Assembly (NCBI GenBank): GCA_047630275.1
Contig: JBLHVN010000003.1
Span: 558,001 to 622,000 of the forward strand
DNA length: 64,000 nt
DNA from: GCA-2720865 sp047630275
Lineage (GTDB): Bacteria > Bdellovibrionota > Bacteriovoracia > Bacteriovoracales > Bacteriovoracaceae
Reading direction: 5' to 3'
Notes under the pieces: model-generated
Databases searched by the model: none
What the model saw: the letters and a program-made list of their open reading frames with translations, nothing else
Told to the model about the DNA's origin: nothing
Part shown: piece by piece, positions 52,104 through 60,817 of the stretch
Layout of the letters: each line of letters opens with the position of its first letter
Position numbering within the stretch: the stretch's first letter is position 1
Translations under genes and position numbers: made by a program

Positions 52104-53546
52104 GTGAAGTACCTCATCCTTTTTCTTTTAAGCTTAAACCTTTTTGCCAATGAGAACCCTAGAATATTGGCCCATCAAGAAGCAATAAACGCTCTTGAGA
52201 CTTTGCACTTTGTGAAAGATGGTCGAGGCATGACCTTAACTCCTGACGCAGTTAATATGTTTGATTTCATGGCCAAGTTCCTAGGACTTTCAAAGCCAAG
52301 TGACGGAAAGGCCCTTCGTGAAAAAGCGAAGGTTGGCATGTTCACTAAAAGATGGGGACTTGTTGAGCAAGATAAATTCATCAAAGGCTTCTTCAATGTG
52401 CCTTATAAGAAGATGAACATAGGGGCCATGGGCTGCGCTGTTTGCCATTCAGGAAAAGCTGCTGGTCAGTACATTATTGGTCTTGGAAATAAGAATATCG
52501 ACGTCGGTCGCTTAGCTTCTGATACCTACCAAGCAAGTAAGCTTTGGAAGAAGTTAACTGTTCTAAAGAGAAAGTCTAAAGAATATAAAAGGATCGAAAA
52601 AGATTCCATGGCCTTTGCTAAGCGCCTCGGAGATCACGAGCTCAATAACCTAACTCAGGGTCTTGTTCCTATCTCTATGATCATGAGTTGGTTCTATAGA
52701 GTGGTTGAAGGAACAGAGACTCCAAAGGGTTCTCCTCGAGGAGTGGTTAAGGTTCCTCACTTTTGGGGCTATGGTAAGAAGCGATTTGTCGGTCAGTTCA
52801 CAGATGGCTTTGGTAATGGAACTCATGCGGGCTGGGGCCTAGCTGTTGAACTTGCCGGAACACAAACAGCAGAAAATGTTCGCCAGATGATTCCAAAGAT
52901 TGAACACGCGGAAAACATGCTTGGAGAAATTCTTCCTCCTAAATACCCATTTAAAGTTAATCAAGAAATGGCCCAGCGTGGAAAAAAACTCTTTAATAAT
53001 ACTTGTTTTAAATGCCATGGAACTTATGAGCGAGACCAGAGTGGACTTCCTATTTATAAAGAACCAAAGCATATAAAGATTGAAGTTGTAAAAACTGATG
53101 AAGACCGTCTTAAAGGACTTACGCCTCATTTTTTATCACTAGTCGATAGGAACCCACTTCCAGAGTTTATTCAAAACAATGATGTTCCTCCTGGATACTT
53201 TGCCCCCCGCTTAGAATCAGTTTGGGCGCGCTTTCCTTTTCTTCATAATGGATCAGTTCCAAGTATTATGGCCCTTCTTACTCACCCTTTAGAGAGACCA
53301 AAGTTTTGGGACCTACAAAGAGTTGGAGAGAAGGAGCGCTTTGATGAAGAGAATCTTGGCTTAACCCTGCCTAAAAAAGGATCAAGGGAATATAAGAAGC
53401 TTGAGAGAGAGGCCAAGTCTGGAGCCCGTGATGTTTATTCAACTGAGCGAGTGGGACAATCTTCTAAAGGACATTGGTTTCGTTTTTCAGATAAGTTAAG
53501 CGTTCAAGATAAGAAAGACTTAATTGAATATTTAAAGACCATCTAG
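52104..53546 (+). CDS. Secreted di-haem cytochrome c
   Basis: The start chosen is GTG at 52104, five bases after TAGGAG, because it begins a signal peptide (YLILFLLSLNLFA); the frame is open to 51993. The 480-residue protein has two haem c sites: MGCAVCHSGKAAG (about 112-124) and NTCFKCHGTYE (about 299-309). The second half resembles cytochrome c peroxidase/MauG-type domains (ARLESVWARFPFLHNGSVPS). A role in periplasmic electron transfer or peroxide or substrate oxidation is likely. It is convergent with another haem protein gene. Confidence 0.85.
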   Translation: MKYLILFLLSLNLFANENPRILAHQEAINALETLHFVKDGRGMTLTPDAVNMFDFMAKFLGLSKPSDGKALREKAKVGMFTKRWGLVEQDKFIKGFFNVPYKKMNIGAMGCAVCHSGKAAGQYIIGLGNKNIDVGRLASDTYQASKLWKKLTVLKRKSKEYKRIEKDSMAFAKRLGDHELNNLTQGLVPISMIMSWFYRVVEGTETPKGSPRGVVKVPHFWGYGKKRFVGQFTDGFGNGTHAGWGLAVELAGTQTAENVRQMIPKIEHAENMLGEILPPKYPFKVNQEMAQRGKKLFNNTCFKCHGTYERDQSGLPIYKEPKHIKIEVVKTDEDRLKGLTPHFLSLVDRNPLPEFIQNNDVPPGYFAPRLESVWARFPFLHNGSVPSIMALLTHPLERPKFWDLQRVGEKERFDEENLGLTLPKKGSREYKKLEREAKSGARDVYSTERVGQSSKGHWFRFSDKLSVQDKKDLIEYLKTI

Positions 53547-53959
53547 TCTTCAAAACCATTATTGGCCCAGGTCTTAAAAGCATCGATGATCTCTTCTGTT
53601 GGGACGGGCCGTTTTGGAACGCCATTGCTGTCGGTTTCAGGCATACAACTTCCAAGCATGCAGCCATCTTCAGTGTAAAAAACAATATCATCAGCGTTAT
53701 CAATAATGTCTTGCTTAGTTTCAAAGCTAACTCTAGGTGACTTAGCATTATGACAATCAAGACAGCTCTTCTTTATAAAGTGTTGATAAACACTTTTAAA
53801 GTTGGGAGCAATTGGCTCTACTGGTTCTTCAAAGACAATAAAGGGTTTAGTATTATCGCGCAGGCGAAGTTCGCCTTTTTCTAAGCTAAGAGGATTGCAG
53901 GAGGATAAGAATCCTCCTGCAATAAGAGACATAATTAAAAGATTACTTAAAAACCGCAT
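53543..53959 (-). CDS. Cytochrome c-like lipoprotein, one CxxCH
   Basis: The ATG at 53959 gives a lipoprotein signal (LLIMSLIAGGFLSSCNP). The 138-residue product carries one haem-binding motif, KKSCLDCHNAKSP (about 69-81), and a C-terminal AFKTWANNG element often seen in planctomycete-type cytochrome C domains. Two more cysteines (DGCMLGSCMP) may form a disulfide. It overlaps the upstream cytochrome b562-like gene and the convergent di-haem gene, suggesting that all three serve one periplasmic redox function. Confidence 0.78.
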   Translation of the reverse strand: MRFLSNLLIMSLIAGGFLSSCNPLSLEKGELRLRDNTKPFIVFEEPVEPIAPNFKSVYQHFIKKSCLDCHNAKSPRVSFETKQDIIDNADDIVFYTEDGCMLGSCMPETDSNGVPKRPVPTEEIIDAFKTWANNGFED

Positions 53960-54341
53960 GACCTTTTTTCCTAAGAGCATCCATCTCTTTTAGAATTCCT
54001 ATTGTGGCCATCTTATCGAGAGGGTTTGTCGAAAATGAATCTTCTAATAAAATAGATTTTTCAAATAACTCTTGCATCATGGCTTGGTAGCGAGCGACGA
54101 TTTCGGTATCGCCAGGATTCACACCTTCAGGAAGAAGGCCTGATGCCTTTTCAATATCATTCTTAAGATTCAAAACAATAAGCTTGGCTTCCTCAGAGTT
54201 GATTCCTCTAGAAGCATTCTTAAAAGTTGCTTTAAACCCAGCGCCAATTGACTTCATTACTGGTTGTAACTCACCCGTCATGGCGGGAGCCGAAAAAAGC
54301 ATTGTACTCAAAACTGTAAAACCTAATAGTAGTACTCGCAT
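53943..54341 (-). CDS. Cytochrome b562-like four-helix protein
   Basis: The ATG at 54341 is six bases after AGGAG; an earlier ATG at 54347 abuts that site. The 132-residue exported product (signal peptide LLLGFTVLSTMLFSAPA) looks like a four-helix bundle. A Met near the start (LQPVMKSIG) and a His near the end (RKKGHAVFK) fall where cytochrome b562 binds haem b. There is no CxxCH. Membership is inferred from this pattern. It is the first gene of a two-gene unit, divergent from the LysR gene. Confidence 0.6.
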   Translation of the reverse strand: MRVLLLGFTVLSTMLFSAPAMTGELQPVMKSIGAGFKATFKNASRGINSEEAKLIVLNLKNDIEKASGLLPEGVNPGDTEIVARYQAMMQELFEKSILLEDSFSTNPLDKMATIGILKEMDALRKKGHAVFK

Positions 54342-54444
54342 AATCATCTCCTGGTTATTGTTATGCAGTGATTTTTTATAACCCTACTAAGGTATTCTTG
54401 AAATAACTAATAATGCATAGTATATATAGCCATAAGGAATACTT

Positions 54445-55269
54445 ATGGATCCATTAAAAAAAGAATATGAATACTTCCTCGTTCTCTGTGAAACCCCTAA
54501 TATATCAAGGGCTTCTGAGCTCTTAGGTATGCAGCAAGGCAGCCTTTCAAAGGCCTTAAAGAAGCTTGAAGAGAGCTTTCAAGGGCAACTCTTTGTTCGT
54601 CAGGGACGAGGTCTTCGGCAAACGGAACTTGGGGCCCTCCTTCAAAGACAACTCTTAAAGCTAAAGAGTGAATGGGAAGTTGGTATTGAAAAAAATAGAG
54701 AGCACCTTCTTGAAGTCTCTGGCCGCATTAAGATAGGGGGACATCAAATCACCGCCATTGATATCCTTTCAAAAGTCATCCCTAAACTTAACGACCGCTA
54801 CCCTGAACTTCAGTTAGATATGATCTTTAAGTCTTCAAACCTCATCACAAGAGATGTCATTGAACATGAATTAGACTTTGGCTTCGTCGCTAACCCAATC
54901 CCCCACCCTACTCTTGTTATTAAAAAGATTAGAAAAGACTTTATAGGTCTTTGGGCCAAAGATCCTGATCACCACGATAAAGTTGTTTATTATAATCCCG
55001 ATATGATTGAGGTCTCTAAAGTCCTAAGAAAATACAAGAGCTATAAGCATGTCCCTATTGCCGACTATGAAGTCCTGGCCCAGTTTGCCGTCGAGAGTTC
55101 AGGAATAACGATCCTTCCTAATCCCGTGGCCGATAGGTATAAAAAATTAAAGAGCTTCGGAAAGAAGCTCTTAGAAGTAGATATTTGTATGATCTATAAT
55201 ATAGAAAGGCCCCAGACGAAGACCTTTAAAACAGTTTTAGAAGAGTTTAGAAAGTTATCTAATTCCTAA
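54445..55269 (+). CDS. LysR-family transcriptional regulator
   Basis: A 274-residue regulator. The N-terminal winged helix-turn-helix has the LysR pattern EYFLVLCETPNISRASELLGMQQGSLSKALKKLEESFQ (described here by position 9-46), followed by LFVRQGRGLRQTELG. The C-terminal periplasmic-binding-type effector domain spans about 90-270 and is shorter than usual. Its promoter faces that of the cytochrome b562/cytochrome c operon, so it may control those genes in the usual divergent LysR arrangement. Its 3' end overlaps the DEAD-box gene by four bases. Confidence 0.88.
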   Translation: MDPLKKEYEYFLVLCETPNISRASELLGMQQGSLSKALKKLEESFQGQLFVRQGRGLRQTELGALLQRQLLKLKSEWEVGIEKNREHLLEVSGRIKIGGHQITAIDILSKVIPKLNDRYPELQLDMIFKSSNLITRDVIEHELDFGFVANPIPHPTLVIKKIRKDFIGLWAKDPDHHDKVVYYNPDMIEVSKVLRKYKSYKHVPIADYEVLAQFAVESSGITILPNPVADRYKKLKSFGKKLLEVDICMIYNIERPQTKTFKTVLEEFRKLSNS

Positions 55270-56792
55270 ACTCTTGGTCTTCTTCTTTTTCTAGATGAAT
55301 CAGATCCACCCTTATTACCTTCAGATCCTCTTGAAGAGCTTCTCTCAGAACCACGCCTTGGGCCTCTACGAGAACTTCCACCACGTCCTGCATCTCTTCT
55401 ATTTCGACCACCGCCGCCACGAGAAAAGCTTCTCTCAGATCGAACAGATTCTTTAGCATCTAATTCACCAAGGTCTTGGTAACGTCTTAAGTCTTTTCTA
55501 AACTTTTGAGAGAAAAGGACCTTTAGGATCTGATCACGGCTTAGGCCTTCAAGAGACTCTTTGAAGTGATCATATGTTTCATCTAATTTAAAATCTTCAC
55601 CTTTTTCTTTAACTGTCTCAACAAGAGTGGCCATGCTGGCAAGCTCTCTATCAACTAAGGCCACTTTTAACTTAGCTACCGTTGGAAGCTTAGCAGGCTC
55701 TAATTTAGTCTTAACAAAGCGCTCTAAGTAACGAAGCTTTCCACTTTGGTGCGGATCTACAAGAGTATAAGCTTTTCCCTTAGTTCCAGCCCTACCTGTT
55801 CTACCAATACGGTGAACATAAGATTCCATATCTTGAGGAAAACCAAAGTTAATCACGTGAGTTAGGTTGTTAACATCAATTCCACGAGCGGCCACATCAG
55901 TACAAACAAGGAGGCTTAAATGCCCTGCCTTGAATTTTTTCATGGCAGCGTCTCTTTGGTTTTGATTAAGATCACCATGAAGAACATCAACTTTATGCCC
56001 ACGGGCCAGAAGTTCAGAGCCAAGCTCCCCTACTTCTTTCTTTGTTTTACAAAAAACAATCCCGTACATATCAGTTTCAAAATCTAAGAGGCGGCAAAGC
56101 GCTTCCATTTGATACTTAGGACGGATAAGAAAATACTTTTGTTCAATATCTGCATTACTTAAAGTTGTTTTTTCGATCTTTAGGATCTGTGGATCCTTGA
56201 ACTCTTTATTAACTAGGTTAATGATCGGCTTTGGCATAGTGGCTGAGAACATCCAAATATTTCTCTCTGGAGGAAGAACCTTTAAGATCTCTTGAACATC
56301 ATCTAAGAAGCCCATGTTTAGCATTTCATCAGCTTCGTCTAAGATAAGCTGTTTTGTATTATTAAGTTTTAAAACGCCTTTTTTCATTAGGTCCATCACA
56401 CGACCTGTCGTACCTACAACAATCTGTGGACGACCCTTTCTAAGACCATTGATTTGCTTCTCGTAAGATGTCCCGCCGTAAACAGTAAGAGTTCTTACAT
56501 CAATATATTTTCCAAATTTCTTAATTTCTTCATGAACCTGATTGGCAAGCTCTCTAGTAGGAGCAAGGATCAAAGCTTGAACCTCATTACTTTTAGAAGA
56601 GAGTTGAGAGAGAAGAGGAAGAACAAATGCTGCTGTTTTACCAGTTCCTGTTTGCGCTTGCCCTACAAAGTCGACGTTACCTTCTAATAATTTCGGTATT
56701 GCTTTTTCTTGTATATCAGATGGTGTTGAAAATCCTTCGTCTTCGATGGCCCGAAGTAGTTCTTTAGAAAGATTTAAGTCTTCAAATTTCAT
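55266..56792 (-). CDS. DEAD-box RNA helicase
   Basis: A 508-residue ATP-dependent RNA helicase. Motifs in order: Q motif FSTPSDIQEKAIP, motif I AQTGTGKT (about 45-52), PTRELA, GG and TTGR, motif II LDEADEM, motif III SAT, then helicase-C motifs IV-VI (VCTDVAARGID and HRIGRTGRAG). The tail from about residue 455 is Arg/Ser/Gly-rich with RGG-like units, typical of CsdA/RhlE-type proteins that bind RNA in ribosome assembly or cold stress. Exact orthology is not settled. A long inverted repeat lies upstream. Confidence 0.93.
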   Translation of the reverse strand: MKFEDLNLSKELLRAIEDEGFSTPSDIQEKAIPKLLEGNVDFVGQAQTGTGKTAAFVLPLLSQLSSKSNEVQALILAPTRELANQVHEEIKKFGKYIDVRTLTVYGGTSYEKQINGLRKGRPQIVVGTTGRVMDLMKKGVLKLNNTKQLILDEADEMLNMGFLDDVQEILKVLPPERNIWMFSATMPKPIINLVNKEFKDPQILKIEKTTLSNADIEQKYFLIRPKYQMEALCRLLDFETDMYGIVFCKTKKEVGELGSELLARGHKVDVLHGDLNQNQRDAAMKKFKAGHLSLLVCTDVAARGIDVNNLTHVINFGFPQDMESYVHRIGRTGRAGTKGKAYTLVDPHQSGKLRYLERFVKTKLEPAKLPTVAKLKVALVDRELASMATLVETVKEKGEDFKLDETYDHFKESLEGLSRDQILKVLFSQKFRKDLRRYQDLGELDAKESVRSERSFSRGGGGRNRRDAGRGGSSRRGPRRGSERSSSRGSEGNKGGSDSSRKRRRPRV

Positions 56793-56850
56793 AGTTATTT
56801 CCCTTTTAATTGAAGGCGTAAACTATCGTTTTTAGAAGACTCTGCATAAT

Positions 56851-56882
56851 GATAGGGTAATTACTACAATAACTACCCTATC
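56851..56882. terminator. Hairpin between the CBS-domain and DEAD-box genes
   Basis: GATAGGGTA and TACCCTATC form a perfect 9-bp stem with a 14-base loop. It may end the CBS-gene transcript or lie in the 5' leader of the helicase mRNA, where structured leaders are common; neither is proven. Confidence 0.5.
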
Positions 56883-56891
56883 TTACTGATT

Positions 56892-57428
56892 TTAGGCACC
56901 TTCGCGGTCACTTTTCCCACGAAATGGCTCACCTGTAAGGTTAGTAATCTCCTGCGGAAAATGATCAAGGACCCAACTTACAACATCTTTAATTGAGATC
57001 ATCGAAACGGGGGTGTTGGCCTCGTCTACAATGGGGACGTGTCGGTAACCACCGACATGCATATTATTTAAGACATAGGCCAGCTCATCTCCAGATTGTA
57101 GAGACTGTGGATTCTCCGTCATGATGTCTTTGGCCTTGAGGTTTTTCCAATCTTCCTTAAGCCCTAAGACCTTCATTAAAAGATCTCTTTCTGTAATTAT
57201 CCCAGAGAGTTCAGTGTTTCTTGTTAAAACAACTGATCCTATTTTCTTTTCTTGCATTAATTTTACGGTGTCGCCGAGGCTAGTCTCTTCATCTAAACTT
57301 ATGACAGAGGGGGACTTAATACAGCTAATTTGTTTCTTAAAAGAATCTGCCGAAAGAGATGTTCCACGTTCATCCTGCTCATCTGCAATCTCTTGCTCTT
57401 CTTCAATTTGATCATCCATTAAGCTCAT
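56892..57428 (-). CDS. CBS-domain pair protein
   Basis: A 178-residue soluble protein consisting of two CBS domains (about 38-95 and 100-160) forming one Bateman module. The first has LGDTVKLMQEKKIGSVVLT and SGIITERDLLMKV; the second has DIMTENPQSLQSGDELAYVLN and HVPIVDEANTPVSMISIKDVV. Such modules sense adenine nucleotides. No catalytic domain is attached; the acidic N-terminal tail may contact a partner. GGAGAA lies before the ATG. Confidence 0.9.
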   Translation of the reverse strand: MSLMDDQIEEEQEIADEQDERGTSLSADSFKKQISCIKSPSVISLDEETSLGDTVKLMQEKKIGSVVLTRNTELSGIITERDLLMKVLGLKEDWKNLKAKDIMTENPQSLQSGDELAYVLNNMHVGGYRHVPIVDEANTPVSMISIKDVVSWVLDHFPQEITNLTGEPFRGKSDREGA

Positions 57429-57476
57429 AGGTTCTCCATTTCAGTTAACAAAGAAGATATTATAACATAATTTTAT

Positions 57477-58535
57477 TTAAATAGTTTTAAAGGGAAGATG
57501 CTGTTTTAGGGCCTTTATTGTCTGATTATTATGCTCATTATGCTCTACCAAATGAGTTTGAATAGCTGAGTGAAAGGCCTCATTCTTCAGGTGATGATAG
57601 CTTGTGATAACCACCGGCTCAAAGCCTCGTAATAATTTATGCTCCCCTTGTGCTCCCGCCTCAAAGAGAGGGATCTTTTTTTCAAAGCAGTACTCCATTC
57701 CTTGGTAATAACATAGTTCAAAATGCAAAAAGGGAAACTCTGACTCAACCCTTGGATCAATGCCCCAGTACCTTCCATACAAACATTCTTTTCCAGCTAT
57801 AAACAGACTCATGGCGATCAGCTCTTCGTCTTTATAGGCTAAGGCAACTTTTAGTTCTTCTTCTAAGAACTCTGGAAGCTTTTCAAAAAATGCATGATTC
57901 AAATAGGCATAGCTTTGTTTTTTACCAATAGTAGAAAGGTAGAGTTTATAAACCTGATTCATTAATTCAGTATTTAGCTCACTACCACTTTTCCATTCAA
58001 TCTTTATGTCAGCCTTCTCTACAGCGGTCCTTTCTTTTTTGATATTCTTTCTCTTTCTTGTTTTAAGCCTTGAGAGAAAGTCTTCAAAAGATTCATATTG
58101 ATTCTTAAAATGGTACTGCAAGGTTTCTTTTCTAAGATAGCCTAGTTTCTCTAGAATTCTATTTTCTTCCGCGCTTGTAAAAAGAAAGTGATGTGAAGAA
58201 AGTTCATCCTGACTTTGGTAGTATTCTTTTGCTTTTTCAATTAGCTCCTCCCCTCCAGTCCCTAAGACCTTAGGGGCATTGATGGGAGTGAATGGAAGGG
58301 CGTGGATCATCTTTGGATAATAGTTGACTCCATTTCTTTCATAGAATTCTGCCCAGGCCCAATCAAAGATGTATTCACCATAGCTATGAGTCTTGATATA
58401 AAAAGGTAAGGCCCCATTATCAGCTACGATGCACTTTGGAATCCATCCACTTTGCTCATTAAGTAGGCCAGAAGCTTCAAGAAGAGAATGAAATCGCCCA
58501 TCGCAAAAAGGATGGGGACTTTTATAGTGGAGCAT
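57477..58535 (-). CDS. GNAT-like acyltransferase, COG3146/DUF482 type
   Basis: A 352-residue protein resembling the COG3146 (DUF482) family of FemAB/GNAT-like enzymes. Seen features: HSYGEYIFDWAWAEFYERNG, YYPKMIHALPFTPINAPKVLG near residue 75-95, KTRKRKNIKKER (about 163) and YGRYWGIDPRVESEFPFLHFELCYYQGMEY-type C-terminal block around 258-290. These proteins are thought to transfer aminoacyl or acyl groups, but their substrate is unknown. Its start lies 46 bases from the divergent gene at 58581. Confidence 0.75.
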   Translation of the reverse strand: MLHYKSPHPFCDGRFHSLLEASGLLNEQSGWIPKCIVADNGALPFYIKTHSYGEYIFDWAWAEFYERNGVNYYPKMIHALPFTPINAPKVLGTGGEELIEKAKEYYQSQDELSSHHFLFTSAEENRILEKLGYLRKETLQYHFKNQYESFEDFLSRLKTRKRKNIKKERTAVEKADIKIEWKSGSELNTELMNQVYKLYLSTIGKKQSYAYLNHAFFEKLPEFLEEELKVALAYKDEELIAMSLFIAGKECLYGRYWGIDPRVESEFPFLHFELCYYQGMEYCFEKKIPLFEAGAQGEHKLLRGFEPVVITSYHHLKNEAFHSAIQTHLVEHNEHNNQTIKALKQHLPFKTI

Positions 58536-58565
58536 GCCCCATCATAGCGAGACTTTTAGTATTTG

Positions 58566-58574
58566 TGCTATAAT
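58566..58574 (+). promoter_or_regulatory. Extended -10 promoter predicting a leaderless mRNA
   Basis: TGCTATAAT is a perfect extended -10 element. It ends six bases before the ATG at 58581, with no ribosome-binding site between, so transcription should start at the start codon. No good -35 box is needed or seen. Confidence 0.55.
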
Positions 58575-58580
58575 TTGTTT

Positions 58581-59003
58581 ATGGAAATAATTAAGTTTAT
58601 GACCCTATTTCTCATCCCCTTACAGCTATGGGCCTCTTCAGGTAATTATGAACCAAAGCCCTATAGACCTAAGACAAGTGATTCTAATACAGGAAGTTCA
58701 GAGCCCGCTGATAAGAACTACAAGCTCTACGTGGAAGACCCTAAGCCTAAGAATGAAAGAGACGTTAAAGAGTTTGTTTATTCAGTAAAAAGAAAAGGCG
58801 TCACCATCAATAATATCAATTATCAACAGGCCAGTTTTACCATCAAGGGAACTTACAATGGTGAAGCTAATCTAAATCAGTTCTTAGCTAATCTAAAGAA
58901 AACCATTAAGTCTGAAAAAGGATTTGACCTTAAGACTTCAAAGACAAGATTTGCAGGGGCCGTTACTAACCATTACGAAGTCTCAATTGATAATCTATTC
59001 TAA
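58581..59003 (+). CDS. Small secreted protein of unknown function
   Basis: A 140-residue exported protein with signal peptide (FMTLFLIPLQLWASS). The mature N-terminal part is Pro/Lys-rich and probably flexible; the C-terminal 75 residues look like a compact alpha-beta domain (GVTINNINYQQASFTIKGTYNG, NHYEVSIDNLF), recalling the small GspL/PilN-like ferredoxin folds, though this is speculative. It has no ribosome-binding site and a consensus extended -10 box six bases upstream. It overlaps the convergent ArsC gene by nine bases. Confidence 0.6.
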   Translation: MEIIKFMTLFLIPLQLWASSGNYEPKPYRPKTSDSNTGSSEPADKNYKLYVEDPKPKNERDVKEFVYSVKRKGVTINNINYQQASFTIKGTYNGEANLNQFLANLKKTIKSEKGFDLKTSKTRFAGAVTNHYEVSIDNLF

Positions 59004-59420
59004 GTGCTCTTCAATCTTTTCAACAAAGAGCTTGATCTCATCCCTTACTCTTCTATAGATGACTAAGGCCTCAGTATGCTCTAAGTCCTTTGCTAATCTA
59101 GGTGGATCATCAAAGCCATGGTGAATGATCTTCCCCCCTGGAAAATAAGGGCAGTTCTCATGGGCATCTGAACAAACCGTTATGACCACGTCCATTTTAA
59201 GATCCCCAAGCTCTTCAGTTGTTTTTGAAGTATGCTTCGTTAAGTCAATTCCGCATTCCTTCATAACCTCTATAGCAAAGGGGTTAAGTCCATGTTTTTT
59301 AGTTCCAGCAGAGTAGAAATCAAACTGAGAGCCCTTTAAGGCCCTCGCCCAGCCTTCAGCCATTTGAGACCTACAAGAGTTTCCAGTACAGAGAAATAAG
59401 ACGTTTTTCTTTTCTTTCAT
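58995..59420 (-). CDS. arsC: Arsenate reductase, thioredoxin-coupled type
   Basis: A 141-residue enzyme of the low-molecular-weight tyrosine phosphatase fold. The P-loop FLCTGNSCRSQMAEGWA (nucleophile Cys about 11) and the two further cysteines in VITVCSDAHENCPYFPG (about 80 and 87) are the triplet used by thioredoxin-dependent ArsC; HHGFDDPP follows. It should reduce arsenate to arsenite. No arsenite exporter or ArsR gene adjoins it, so it may stand alone. It is divergent from the ETHE1-like gene. Confidence 0.9.
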   Translation of the reverse strand: MKEKKNVLFLCTGNSCRSQMAEGWARALKGSQFDFYSAGTKKHGLNPFAIEVMKECGIDLTKHTSKTTEELGDLKMDVVITVCSDAHENCPYFPGGKIIHHGFDDPPRLAKDLEHTEALVIYRRVRDEIKLFVEKIEEHLE

Positions 59421-59471
59421 AGATCATAATTCTATACTCAAATGCCTAAAAGTATAAGAGGGAGAATCCGC

Positions 59472-60173
59472 TTGAAGCAAAAAAATCTTATTGTACGCCA
59501 GTTATTTGAAAAGGAATCTTCAACCTATACTTACCTTTTGGCCGACAAAGAATCTAAAGAGGCCCTCATCATAGACCCCGTAGCCGAGTGCATCGAACGA
59601 GACCTTCTTCTCATAAAAGAATTATCATTAAATCTAAAATACATCTTAGACACTCATGTTCACGCCGATCATGTAACTAGCTCCTGGGACCTTAAAGAAA
59701 AGACTGGAGCGTCTATAGCTCTTGGAGAAAGAAGTGGAGTCTCTCATGCTGACCTTCTTTTAAAAGACTCTCAAGAGTTAAGCTTTGGGAGCTTTAGCAT
59801 AAAGGCCATCCTAACTCCTGGTCACACAAACGGCTGCACGACCTACTCTGTCGAGAATATGCTCTTTACAGGAGATACCCTCTTAATAAGAGGTAATGGA
59901 AGGACTGACTTTCAACAAGGAAGCGCAAAGGAGCTTTATCATAGTATCACTGAGAAACTCTTTAGCTTTCCAGATGAAACCATTATCTACCCGGCCCATG
60001 ACTACAAAGGCCTGACCACTTCAACTATTGAAGAAGAAAAAAGACATAATCCAAGGATTGGTGGCGGAAAAAGCTTGGAACAATTCTCCCAAATTATGAG
60101 TGAGCTCAACTTGCCTAATCCTAAAAAAATAGACGTCGCTGTTCCTATGAATTTAAAGTGTGGACGAACTTAG
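59472..60173 (+). CDS. ETHE1-like persulfide dioxygenase
   Basis: A 233-residue metallo-beta-lactamase-fold iron enzyme. Motifs match ETHE1: RQLFEKESSTYTYLLAD at the N-terminus, THVHADHVTSSWDL, TPGHTNGCTTYS, FTGDTLLIRGNGRTDFQQG and YPAHDYKGLTTS...EEKRHNPR. It should oxidise glutathione persulfide to sulfite. The TTG at 59472 was chosen: AGGGAG lies upstream and the protein then starts just where ETHE1 proteins do; the ATG at 59442 has no site. Its end overlaps the convergent receiver gene by four bases. Confidence 0.85.
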   Translation: MKQKNLIVRQLFEKESSTYTYLLADKESKEALIIDPVAECIERDLLLIKELSLNLKYILDTHVHADHVTSSWDLKEKTGASIALGERSGVSHADLLLKDSQELSFGSFSIKAILTPGHTNGCTTYSVENMLFTGDTLLIRGNGRTDFQQGSAKELYHSITEKLFSFPDETIIYPAHDYKGLTTSTIEEEKRHNPRIGGGKSLEQFSQIMSELNLPNPKKIDVAVPMNLKCGRT

Positions 60174-60817
60174 AGTTTTAGCATCTTTGAATCTTTAATA
60201 TATGTTTCAAAGTCTAGATCATTAGCTTCACTAACTTCTTTAATCTTTAAGACGATATCTCTAATTCTTTTTAATGCATTCATTGTCTTCTCTAACTTTT
60301 CTTCAGAGAACTCTTTTTTCTTCTTCATGATCTCAACCATCCCAAAAGCAATTGTTAAGGGATTATTAATTTCATGGTTATAAGTAGTGATCAAAGCATT
60401 AAGAGTCTCGACCTCGCCTTTCTTAGCATTCTCAAAGCTTAACGCTTTAAGGCTTAACTGAGTATCGATCCTTGCCGTTAGCACTTCGGTATTAACTGGC
60501 TTTGTAAGATAATCATTAGCTCCTAACTTCAGAGCTTCAACAACATCCTTATCATCTTCATTTCCAGTAAACATAATGATAGGAAGTACGCTCTTATCAA
60601 CCTTTTCTCGAAGCCTTTTTAAGATATCAAGCCCAGAGAGTTCAGGCATTTCTATATCAAGAAGAATAAGGTCATACTCACCTTTCTCAGCAAGCTTAGC
60701 CCCCTCAACGCTTGAGTGACAAATCTCAACTGAATAACCTTTCTTAATCAAAGATTTGACGACGGCGCCGCTTATGATCTTCTCATCATCAATAAAAAGA
60801 ATCTTACCCTTGCTCAT
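60170..60817 (-). CDS. Receiver domain fused to histidine-kinase DHp helix pair
   Basis: The ATG at 60817 follows AAGGA by seven bases. The 215-residue protein has an N-terminal receiver (IDDEK, phosphoacceptor D54 in ILLDIEMPELSG, MFTGNED, YLTKPV) and a C-terminal HisKA-like dimerisation region with the H-box TYNHEINNPLTI (His about 148). The protein stops after this helical hairpin: there is no N-box or G-box ATPase domain. It overlaps the Hpt gene by 14 bases. It may serve as a phosphotransfer hub, or be a cut-down kinase; see findings. Confidence 0.85.
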   Translation of the reverse strand: MSKGKILFIDDEKIISGAVVKSLIKKGYSVEICHSSVEGAKLAEKGEYDLILLDIEMPELSGLDILKRLREKVDKSVLPIIMFTGNEDDKDVVEALKLGANDYLTKPVNTEVLTARIDTQLSLKALSFENAKKGEVETLNALITTYNHEINNPLTIAFGMVEIMKKKKEFSEEKLEKTMNALKRIRDIVLKIKEVSEANDLDFETYIKDSKMLKL

